64,000 nucleotides of DNA, taken from the NCBI RefSeq assembly GCF_047495875.1, contig NC_092463.1, positions 13,712,622 to 13,776,621 of the forward strand, in the 5' to 3' direction. Positions within the stretch are counted from its first letter, which is position 1. Every line of letters begins with the position of its first letter. The position numbers and the translations under genes are program-made. The notes beneath the pieces were generated by a model, which searched no databases, was not told the origin of the DNA, and saw only the letters and a program-made list of their open reading frames with translations. The stretch comes from Pithys albifrons albifrons (taxonomy: Eukaryota > Chordata > Aves > Passeriformes > Thamnophilidae). Below are positions 36,946 to 47,198 of the stretch, in pieces.

Positions 36946-37388
36946 GTAAGTAGAGCAGTAAATCCATGACACTATTAAGCATTTTCTAAGCTTTATGCTG
37001 AAACCTTGTGGTCATAGATGTATTTGTGAGAAAACTAAAAATATAAAATTGTTCCCTCTTCTGTGTTTACCATGGGACAAAAATGTATTTTAAATGGAAA
37101 ACACTTTATCAAGCTGATGATTTAGTTATTACTTTATTAATGCAAACAAAATCATTCTTATAATCATCCAGAAACTTAAATGTCAGTCTCCTTTAAACAG
37201 CTCTAGAACAGAAAAGAAATTAACTTCTGTCTTATAATGTGATTTTCTGAAAGTAATAAACAAATTATAGAAGGAGGCTTTTAATATATATTAACTTTTA
37301 CAAACAGTTAATAAGATGGTCTGAAGAATATTATGAGTATTAACACAATGAAATTTTGTTCAGTCAGAAATTTATCCTCATCTGCCAG
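36946..37388. other. No gene recognised
   Basis: AT-rich intron-like sequence between the candidate exon and a CR1 tail. Nothing supportable is seen. Confidence 0.5.
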
Positions 37389-37452
37389 GGCATTTGGAAC
37401 TAGGTGATCTTTAAGGTCCCTTTCAATTAAGGCCATCTTATGATTCTATGAT
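37389..37452 (+). mobile_element. Short CR1 3' tail
   Basis: About 64 bp matching the extreme 3' end of CR1 in sense: GGAACTAGGTGATCTTTAAG, GTCCCTTTCAA and the terminal TTATGATTCTATGATC. It is strongly 5'-truncated. Confidence 0.8.
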
Positions 37453-40400
37453 CTGCTCATCATATGGTAAGACAGGATTGTCTCAAATGAGATGAAGATT
37501 TTCTTGTTGTGTTCTTTGAGGCACATAGAACAGAAGAAAAATCTGACCTTAAAGGGCTGTTGATTGAAAGAGATGGCACAACATATAGCTTACTACCAGG
37601 ATCCACAGTACATCATACATGCTTACTCTTTTGGAAAATATATGAAGCATATCAAACCCTTCAGCATGAAAAAACTTGTGCAACCAGAGCAGCTTTAGTG
37701 AGATCTCTCAGGGAATTAAAGAAAAGAGGGCTTCATCTTTGGAACCTCTCGAGGTCAGACCCTCCCAAGTCTTGGGCCATAGAGGGGTCTATAATGCAGT
37801 GTAGGGTTTAAATTAGGTCTCCTGAGATATTCAGGGAGCATAAAACAGGGAAGAATGTATCTACACTTGTAACTTTAGGTTAAGAAGAAGAAAAACAAAT
37901 GGAGAAATCTTTCTTCAGGGGGCTGCCAAGACACATGCTATTTATAGCTCTAAAATGAGTTTCAGTTCTATTTTGAAATATTTCCATAGGGATTCATTTC
38001 TAATTGCAAGTCTAAAACTTGTAGAGATGTCTTCTGTGTGTTAATGAGCACCTGTACCTTTTCTGGGTGTCTGGAAGTGCCATTCTTTCTCTGTGCTGTC
38101 TCATCACATTCCACAGTGCTACAGTACAGGAATATTTCTCAATTTGGACAGTCCTCCTTATCCTGGTCGTACAGTGGAGCTAGTACTTCCACCTGAACAA
38201 CATTGTGGGAATCTGGGAGCCACTTCCTCACAGCTGGACTTCCACACCTATAAAACACATTTCTTTGTGGTCACTTGCTCATGAAACAGAATAAAAGCAG
38301 AGTAAGTCAGAGTTCTTTTTATTGTACAGACAGCCTGACATCTGGCAAGCATCTGGCTGGGGACTCTTATCAGGAAGGGTGATGGTTAGCACATTTTACA
38401 GGTATAAGACTTTTAATGTGCAAGAGACCTGGGGTCAGAGATGATTAGGCATTATGAAATGGGTTGAGTTTTACCAGAGGAAATAGATGGCTTAGCCAGT
38501 AGAGGACAGCAGGAGATCTGCTTCTTTTTCTCCAGGAAATCTTGTAGATCTACATTAAGATGTCCCAATACTGAGTTGCCAGTGGTTATGGTAGTCATAA
38601 TAGCTCAACAAAGCAATGCAGTTCTCCATTTTAGTGTAATGTTTCTGCGTGACAGAGACACTGAAAAGGGGAGCTGGTCATGGGTTTACATTCTGGATTT
38701 CAAATCTGAAAGTAAGCTGCTTTACAGGTTATGTTGTCTTCAGGACACAAGTTTCCCTTAATGAGAAAAAAAGGAAGATTATGTTTGAAGAGAGATGTCA
38801 GAGTTGAGAAAGACAGCCACGCTTACAAATACTGGGCCTTTCACAGCCTTTCTGTTGCTTTTGCTATTGCACAACTACAGAAGAGCAGAATTTCAGTGCA
38901 AATAGAAGGTGCTGCTTCTGCTTATCTAGTGATGGCAGCTCCAGAGAAGGAAAAAATAAACCATACTCCAGGATGATTATTAACCTTCAGGAAAAAATTG
39001 TGTCCTTTTCCTAATACTGCTTGTGGCAGGAGTAAAACTGCGGTGCTGCTGTGCGTCATCTCAGGGCATGGTGGTATAGGCTAAAAGCTTTAGGGATTGT
39101 AGGCCAAAACGTTTATACCTGAAGCAAAAATGTTAATGCAGATTAATGTCACTTGCAGGTACAGTCAGGAATAGTCATAAAATGGACACCTAATGATAGC
39201 AGAATAAATATATTCTGTCTAAAATTTAGAAACTTTTTCCTTCAGCTAGTACTTCACTCCACTAAGAAGCTCATTTTCACTGGGAGAAGTCACTAGAAAC
39301 ATTAGCTATGGCCTATTCCTTGTCCTTAAAGTCTACTGCTTAGATTAATTTGCCTTCAGGAAGATAAGTGGGTGCTTCTGTTCTTTTTTCTTGTTTTCCT
39401 TCTGTGCTGGACCCATCCTTTGCCAAGCAGAATTTATTCCTAAATAATGGAATACCTCAAGGGTTAGGATGAGAGGGAAACATTTTGTCTGGAAGGGATA
39501 ACTAATCAACTCAAGACCTTTTCAGAGGAGACCAGGTGTGTAGGCAACAAATACATTAATTCCAGTTTTTATTTTGACTCATGAAAGTGAATTTCCAGAA
39601 GCAATAGCGGATAGCTGTTTTGTTTTTTTCTTTCATTGACTTGGGGTTGTCACTGCCTGAAAATAAAACCAAAACATTGAATGTATTATAAAGTGGACAC
39701 ACCTTTGGGGTTTTATGTCTCAGCCAACCAGTGTTTGTAAGACTGTTATACCTTTTGCTCATCAAGACAGGAAATTAAATATTAGCAGTTCACCTGCAAA
39801 CGATGTGGATAAACATGATGTTCCTATTCCATTGCAGTACCCTTCTGATACTGCTAGGATGAAAGCTGAGAAAATAAACTGGTGACTATGTATTGGACTA
39901 AAGGAAGTAAAGGCAAAACTTTTAGTTGAACTGCAATGTATCTTTTGTAAGGACTAGAGCTGAAATGAATGTAAAAATAGCCCATGGACAGTCTGAAACG
40001 AGTGGCAATATTACACTCAGAACTCACCATATTCCTGGGCTTGTTGAAAAAATGATGCTAAACCTCTAGTGTTTCACTTCATGAGTTTAGCACATCTATC
40101 AGGCAGTTCTATTCATTTGAGTGCAGGCCAGAATCTGGTGCCTCAGTCATAACTGTTGGTGAAGTGACTATCTGAGAGTTTTAAAACCATGGCCTGAATA
40201 GTCTAACTATATTGTTCAGCCTTAAGATAATTTTATATATTCTGGATTTGTTTACATTCATTTGTTGTTAATTTTTTCCCATTGTAAGGGGATGACTGGT
40301 TGTGAACAAATAGCCCTTTAATCTTTTGTAAATGGAACAGATTGAGGTTCTAGAACCTTTCACAGTAAGACAATTCTTTAAATACTTTAAGTGTTAATTC

Positions 40401-41353
40401 AGATTTTCACTGAATGCCTCCAACTACAGAGCTTAAGAAAGGTTACAAGTTTCTACTGTACTTTGTGTGATTTGTACAGATATGAGCTCCAAAAAAGAGC
40501 TGCCTGAGGAAAATGTTTTCTGAAAATGTGGTTGCAGAACTAGATTTTCTTTTCCCCATCCAGATGTCCACAATGACAATTGATTTTTAAGACACAGAAC
40601 TTATTAATTTGGCTTTGTAGTTCCCTTGTGAGCTACTCAAGCATCACAATCAGAGTTAAATATTCTGTATTGTTAAATGGCCTGTGGAATGAAATTTCTA
40701 AAATGAACTACCAAAGCATATCTAAGGACTGGAGAAGATTAAGGAAGTGTTGTTCATAATGGATTTGAGAAAAGAAAAATAAGATGACTTGGCCATCAAT
40801 GCAGACCTTTTAGAGGAACATAGGCTTTATATAATGCATCTTCATTGTTGTGTTCATCAGAATTATCAAGCTTTTAACAGAGATCTAGCCAAATTGGATC
40901 TGACTGCCTTGTGGTTTAGAGCATGCTTAACTTACATTTTCTAAAAATGAAAGAAGAATGAAAATCATGATTGTGGGCAGATTTTTCCAAAATGTTTTAG
41001 CTACTCTTTATTTCATCTCAATGCTCAGCCGCCTGAATCTGGATAGAAAGGTCAAATACCCAGGGAATGGCATAGAAAGAGCCATCACAGGGAGAAGAGG
41101 ACATCCAGTTGGACTTATGTAATCATGAAAAGTCTCTCCAACTCAGCTGTAATTGAGGTTGTCATGACTTGGCAGAGCAAAATCAAATTTGTTGATGAAA
41201 TTTTCATCATTATTAAATGAGAAGATCAGTCTTATGTAAGATCACCTAGTGAATAGGAGAAATTAGGAGGTTAAGCTATTATCTAAGCACCTCATCTTGC
41301 ACCTATAGAATTTAAAAATTTGGGCCCAACTCCCTTTCTGTGCTCTTTTACAG
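37453..41353. other. No gene recognised
   Basis: No family recognised. A 63-codon + frame at 38093-38284 follows an acceptor-like TCATCACATTCCACAG but has no matching donor and no known domain. A GC-richer patch lies near 39035-39070. Confidence 0.45.
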
Positions 41354-41502
41354 AGTTCTTTCTAGACTACAAAGGAAACTGTCTGGTTGAAGCAGATGTT
41401 CGGCTTCTGTCACAAAAAAGCAGCAGATCCCACTCAGCCACTCCTGTGTTTTCAGAGGATGAGGACACACTGGGGAGTCCAAGAAAATCTACCCCTCACT
41501 GA
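41354..41502 (+). other. Candidate C-terminal coding exon
   Basis: A strong pyrimidine-rich acceptor (CCCTTTCTGTGCTCTTTTACAG) ends at 41353. The following frame (incoming phase 1) is open for 49 codons to TGA at 41500-41502. It encodes FLDYKGNCLVEADVRLL, then a Ser-rich acidic tail (SQKSSRSHSATPVFSEDEDT and SPRKSTPH) that looks like a cytoplasmic C-terminus with proline-directed phosphorylation sites. Its phase does not fit the donor at 36945. I do not recognise the protein; it may be real or chance. Confidence 0.27.
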
Positions 41503-44500
41503 GTAGCAGGCTTTCTGGTGTCATTTACTACATATCTCAGTTGTAACTGAGGGATGCAAAAGGCAGCTTTGCTTTGTGGAAATGAAGAGATTTTTAATTT
41601 GTGTTGCTTTGAAGGCTGGATGGAAAAAGCTGCAACAGTCAGTGTAGTGGAGGTCAAAACACAGATCTGGATCTGTAACAAACTTAGGGTCCTTGAACAA
41701 CTCTCTCTTTTTCTCCTTTTGTTTCTTTCATTTTTTTTTCTCCTTTTCTTTTTGGTTTGAAGCTGCTTCTAATAAACCAGAACTAATCCCTAATTAGAAG
41801 CAATGGGGTTCTATTTTTTTCCTTCTCCTTTGCCCATGAAACTCCTTTTGAGTATGACACTTTGGCATAAAGCTTCCTTCACAGCAGCATTAAGGAATTC
41901 TTTTTACTTCTGGAGTCTTGAGTTTGGTAAGTTTCTTCCTTATCCTGAGGTCAGCGATGTCCGTAGTTTAATTTAAGGCATTAGAGAGAAACAATTAGTT
42001 TGCCTGATGCCTAAACTGCCGCTGAACAAATAACTGCAGAAGCTGTATCTTTAAAAAAAACTCCTCACAACTTTATTTATCTGGACTCTCATTTGCCATC
42101 CAGATGCAAGAAATTACTTTAGTTCTTTTTAATTCTTGCCATTTTCTCAGCACTGTGCTCCTTTAGGAGGCAAATAAATGCAGTAGGAAGATACCTATAG
42201 ATGTGTTCAGCAGCTGGAGGGTTTATGATCTAACCTAAAAATGCAAGTTGGTTTTCTTGTAGTAATTAATACCAGCAACATTTCTACTAAATGCTTCTGT
42301 GTGCCTCATAGAGCTCTTCATGTCTCAGCAGTGGGTTGAAGCTCTGAGGGGAACAGTTTCACTCACCAGTCACGAGTTTTGCTGAATGGGTTTGTAAACC
42401 TCAGTGAACACTCATAAAACTTAGTCCCAGGCTTCACAACAACTCCTAATTTAAATTCTAAAGGAGTAGACCTAACACACACTCTTTACCAAACATAAAA
42501 TCTATTCTACAGAAGCAGAACAATCCCAAGCCATTTCAGTGGGAAGACTTTAAACCTTGAACAATGTTTAAACACTCTTGTCCTAAATGCAAAATCCCTG
42601 CACTGTTGCAAATAGTATAATGTTTTTTTTTAAACTTAGTCTTCAGATAATATCATTGCATGATTGAGAAAATAATGGTCATTTTGGAGAAAAGAAAGAC
42701 CTGATAGCTGGGAGTAGACACTAGAGGCTTATATCAGTATTTTCTACTATGGACCACATAGAGTTATCTGTAAAACTTAGTGAAAACTCATGAAACAAAT
42801 AACAGAAGGAGAGACAATCCTTATTGCTTTTCAGGTGACACTGGGGATGTACTTGAGAATGTGGATGTTCCTGTAACTGCAAAAATACTGTATTCTGGTA
42901 AACAATCCAAACTTATTTCAACCACCTGAGGCCCAGGAGAAAAGTGAGAGCTTCTGTCAAACTCACACTTGGTGTTATGTTTTGCAGTATTTCAGGAAGA
43001 GATATAGTGCTTGCTATTATGCAGAAGAGAAAAACTGTATTTATTTTCATCATGAGATGAACTTTACGTCATGAGTTAACTTCTGCAAAGTAGAAAAAAC
43101 CTATAGTGCATGTCTTTTTTCTGAGCTACCATCCCAACTGCTGATGGTCGATAATAACATTGTGATTTGTTTGGATTAAAATCAGTCAGGAAAAAAAAAT
43201 CACTCAAGTATTGTGTGCATCATCTGCCATACAGATGAGGCTAAGATTTTCCCACAAAAGCATTCATAGGGTCTGAATAATTTGAGGATGGAGTTGAGAG
43301 AGATAATGGGAAAAAAGATTAACAATGTGTATTCCAGAGGCTTCCAGCTGGACTTGAAATGAAAATAATGACTGTTAGGATGTCAATCTGATCTTTGATA
43401 AATCTCATAATTATTATCAGACCCATATCTGATAACAGCTGGCTATGAGAGAGGAATCAAGCTACTTCTACCAAGTTATTTTTTCCATTGTCTTTTTCAC
43501 CTCAGGCTGCTGGAAAAATTTAATATTATTTAGCTTGACCTTTCTTTCTCACAGATCATTTCAGTTTATGGATATACTTGATACAGTGAGGAGATTATAT
43601 GTTGAATTTTAAAACTCATATGGTTGATTTCAAAACCATGAACATCAGATATGTACAACTAGAAAACAGATTGGATGTTTAGTTGGGTTTAACCAAAAGT
43701 GTAAAGTGCTAATAGTAAAAAATGCTAATTTCACTTATCCTGTTTCACTAGAATATCTTCTTCATCTTACAGAACTAAGATGAGCATCACTGTTAAGGAG
43801 TGGCAAAATTAGGTCCTTTCACATGTTTTCCTCTTGTAAGCCATGTTAGTCAAACTGATGATAGCACAATAGCACACTGCTTGTCCCAGCTAAATCCAGG
43901 CAGAGCAATTGTACTAATACAAGGGAGTCTCAGTTTTAACTTCAGCTTCATGTAGTTTTTACCAGAATGGATGCTGATTATTTTCATTGCTCAGACTTTA
44001 AATAAAAAATCAGTCAAGGTGAATATGTGATTTTTTTAAAGCCATTTTATATTTGTAATTTCCAGGTCCTCTTCACTTTCAGTTCACACATGCTTTATCA
44101 AAAAAATCTCTGAGATACTTTGGAATCTAGGCAACCCTGAATGTACAAACTCCCAAGCTCTTAGGTACTCATGGAATTTTACTTCCCAACAAAACTATAA
44201 CTATTCCGATAATCTAAAGGTCAAACATCTCTGCTTCCCACAAGGCACAACCGAAAAAAATTAAGAACTCTCATCAAGGAACTGTTCTCACACTTGTGAG
44301 ACGCTTTGATAAACTACATAGAAAGTTCTGGCAAAAATATTCATTTTAGGCTAAAAATCTTCTTAATTTCTAAAATTGTTATTTGATATGGGGTTTTTTT
44401 GCAAAGTCACATTTGATTCAGTAAACACAAACATGGCAGAATTTTGTTTGCCACTTATTCATTCAAATAGGCATACTTTTTTTGGTATGAAAACAAGGAA

Positions 44501-45112
44501 AACTATACAGAACTGAAAGTAATTACAATGCAATTTACCCATCAATAGGCTTTTCTTTTTGTCTGTTTCTTTTTAATTTTTGGGTTTGTTTGGGGTTTTT
44601 TTGTTTTTTTGTTGTTTTTTTTTTAATCACAAATGGTTTAAAATGAGTAAGCTTAGCCTTTGCTTGGCTGTTTCATTCACATAATCTTTACCTTATTCTT
44701 TCTGTCCTTCTGGTATGAGTAGATGGAAAACAGGAATCTGAATTACTATCCTCTGTTTTTTACTTAGTCTCAATCCACGCACACTTCTATAATAATTTGT
44801 TTGTCTTGTTCAGTAATTCCCTGTCCCGTCTATCAGTGAATGCAGTCTTACAAAACTGAGTTTTGAAACTACTATAGAATGCATCATTGCATCAGAGAAA
44901 TTTTCTTTTTGGTCATCTTGGTATATAAATGCCTATATCTTGAAATCCATGGGTGATATCTTGGGAAATTAGATGGGAATATGAATAATTTAGGGGAAAC
45001 AGTGTTCCCACACAGAAAGACACATAAGAATATCTGCTGGAGGACTGCTGATTGTTCACTCTCAAAGTAATCTAGCATTTATTTTTCTGCCTGAACTTTC
45101 CTTGCTCTATAG
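41503..45112. other. No gene recognised
   Basis: AT-rich with T-rich patches, most clearly 44571-44625. No exon or repeat family is seen. Confidence 0.5.
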
Positions 45113-45209
45113 GTGTGTGTGTGTGGCTCGGCTTCGTGAACGAAGATTTGGGAAGGGCTGTCCCCCCACGTGGGTGTGCCCTTCCAGCCTGCGCAGTGGA
45201 TTTTAGGTA
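45113..45209 (-). mobile_element. RTE/SINE 3' tail fragment
   Basis: About 97 bp on the minus strand. In sense it begins ACCTAAAATCCACTGCGCAG, runs through GGCTGGAAGGGC and CACGTGGGG to AGCCCTTCCCAAATC, then a perfect stem-loop (CTTCG-4 nt-CGAAG, 45132-45145), and ends in a CA microsatellite (TGTGTG on +, 45113-45125). The first ~42 bp match the LINE 5' UTR at about 2590-2632. All of it matches the tail of the SINE at 47082-47170. It is a 5'-truncated copy of either the SINE or an internally deleted RTE. Confidence 0.82.
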
Positions 45210-46864
45210 GTACTTTACTTTTGTGAGTGCTCCAAGAGTAAGCTCAGAAAGAAGGTACTGAACTGTAGCAAGTTATTCCCAGGCTGCTCACAATACAGAC
45301 TAAACTGGGGTCTATCATGCCAAAGATCAAAACAACAGAGCACACCTTTTCTTCCTGTTGAGACCTCAGAATCAATTCTGTTGTGGTACCTGAGTAAAGT
45401 TTTAGTAATGGTTGAAGTAGGCCAACAGAGTGTAGAGGGCTATTGAAGTTTTGAAGGTGTGCTTGTACCAACAAAGGTTTATCCTTCTCTCTCTTCATTG
45501 CCTTCAAATTCACCTCCTCTAGCAGTCTTTCTACCTTTCAGATCATATGATCCTGATTCCTCTCTTTTTCCTTCCCCTTTTCGCCCCTTCACAGCTATGT
45601 ATCTCTGTGACTCCGCAAGCTTACACTGATAATATGTTTTGGTGCCTGTGCTCATTGCATTACAAAATACTCAAGTCTTATCCTGTTCAAAGTCTTTCTG
45701 GGCTTTAAATTGCATTGCATTTGGTGTTCCATATTTAAACAATAGTCAACTCTGAGAAAACCTGTGTACATACAGAGAAGAGGATATTCTAATAAAGATG
45801 TTTACTGGGTGAATAGTCTGAAGCAAAATGTGTAAAATGTTATTCACCAAGTTTAGAAGAAAATACAAGTGATGTAACTACAGGATGTTACTTTTTTGAC
45901 TTGAAAGATGATAGTGATTCAGCTAAGATTTTGCCCAAATGCCTTATAATTTTGGATTTCATCAAGCTTTCTGAGATATGGACTGTTAATAAAAAGAATA
46001 GCTAGAAATTTCATAATGTCATATTAAAAAGATGGTTACTCTGAGACCTATTTAAAATGTATATGTATTTTACATATCCACATATACAGTATAGTGAAAT
46101 AGAATAAAAAACTAAACAAAACTCAACTCAAATTTTAATTTCAGTACTGAAAAAGCTGATTGAAGTTTTCAAAAACTGAAATTGCATTTTGACTTTGATT
46201 TCATGTTTGCCATTATTCACTCAGAGATTCAATGGTTTCAGGGGAAGCTTTAACTGGGATAGAGAAGAGGGTGAATTATTAGAGGAGGATTATAATTCCA
46301 GAATGAATGAAAATTCCAAGAAATAAGATTCACTTGAAGCACAGACAAGAAAAACATACAAATGTATTGTCTCCAAAGACCACAGAATTTCAAGCCAGCC
46401 TGTAACATTGAAATAAAAGTTATTTCAAATGAATGCTGGAAAAACTGAATCAAGCAACTGGCTGTTTGTATAACTTGCATTTTATTAAGTATCCGCTCAA
46501 CTTTTTTTACTTTATTCTCTTTTTCTTACACAAAAAAGATCTGCATATTCACCCTAGTTAGAGAAATAAGATTTTTAAAAATCCTTGCCAAAAAAAAAAA
46601 AAAAAAGCTACTTAGGGGAAAAAAGAAGACATGAAATGCCAAATGCCAGAATTGTCACATAAGGACAGTTTCCCTCTAAACCTTTGTGAATATAAACATT
46701 AGATCTGGAAGGAGAAATACAGATCCATTTGCTATTAAAATTTAACTCCAGACTACGGTTGTCAATTTTTCTGGAGATAAAGAAGATTCAAAAGCTACAA
46801 TAAAAATTGACAAAACAGACTAGAACCTGATGAAATACAAACATGAGTATTTCCTACAGTATTA
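45210..46864. other. No gene recognised; A17 run
   Basis: AT-rich sequence. An uninterrupted A run at 46590-46606 has no recognisable retrocopy upstream. Nothing else is supportable. Confidence 0.5.
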
Positions 46865-46875
46865 GAAAATGCTAT
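46865..46875 (+). repeat. 5' target-site duplication of the SINE
   Basis: GAAAATGCTAT. It matches 47188-47198 at 10 of 11 positions and marks the left insertion boundary. Confidence 0.85.
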
Positions 46876-47187
46876 AAAGGCAGTTAAATGCCATCTGATC
46901 CTGTCAGATCTCGGAAGCTCAGCAGGGTCAGCCCCTGTTAGTACTTGGATAGGAGACCTCCTGGGAATACCAGGGGCTGTAGGTTCTAGTCCTGAGGACT
47001 TCACTGTCACCGTCCAAGGTCACTCAGCTGTGGTAGATGAACCTCAGAAGTTAAAGGATGGGGCCAGTTTCATGCAAGCTGTGCCTCACCTGAAAAATCC
47101 ACTGCGCAGGCTTGAAGGACATACCCACGTGCGTAGAGCCCTTCCCAAATTTTCATTCGCGAAGCCTGGCTATGATGAGGATGATGA
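46876..47187 (+). mobile_element. Full-length 5S-rRNA-headed SINE with RTE-derived body and tail
   Basis: A 312-bp SINE with both target-site duplications. Part 1 (about 46876-46990) is a 5S rRNA-derived head. Part 2 (46991-47132) is homologous to the RTE LINE 5' UTR at about 2577-2729: both contain CCTGAGG, GTCCAAG, AGATGAACCT, GGCCAGTT, CTCACCT and AATCCACTGC in the same order. Part 3 (47133-47170) carries AGCCCTTCCCAAAT and a stem-loop (47151-47164) shared with the tail at 45113, presumed to be the LINE 3' end. Part 4 (47171-47187) is a GATGAT-type tandem tail. The element is non-autonomous and would be transcribed by RNA polymerase III and copied by the RTE enzyme. The layout recalls the RTE-derived Bov-A/Bov-tA SINEs, but with a 5S head in place of tRNA. 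Confidence 0.9.
46888..46990 (+). ncRNA. 5S rRNA-derived SINE head (not a functional 5S gene)
   Basis: Closely matches vertebrate 5S rRNA from about nucleotide 7 to the end: GATCTCGGAAGCT, AGCAGGGTC, GTTAGTACTTGGAT, GGAGACC, CTGGGAATACC and GCTGTAGG are all present in order. About 18 nt are missing near the start (after GCCAT). The internal pol III promoter blocks remain recognisable: box A (AAGCTCAGCAGGG, one change) and box C (TGGATAGGAGACCTCCTG, two changes). The sequence continues directly into RTE-derived sequence with no T-run terminator, so it is a SINE promoter and not a 5S gene. Confidence 0.9.
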
Positions 47188-47198
47188 GAAAATGTTAT
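47188..47198 (+). repeat. 3' target-site duplication of the SINE
   Basis: GAAAATGTTAT, following the GATGATGA tail. It pairs with 46865-46875 with one mismatch (C/T). Confidence 0.85.

Noticed and set aside
46590..46606. Poly(A) tail of a processed pseudogene
   Set aside because: No recognisable gene-derived sequence upstream and no flanking duplication.
46888..46990. A functional 5S rRNA gene
   Set aside because: An internal ~18-nt gap, several changes, no T-run terminator, and direct continuation into RTE-derived sequence within target-site duplications.
46876..47187. AmnSINE1 or another ancient Deu-domain 5S SINE
   Set aside because: The body aligns with the RTE LINE 5' UTR and not with a tRNA/Deu core, and the copy is too well preserved with intact TSDs.
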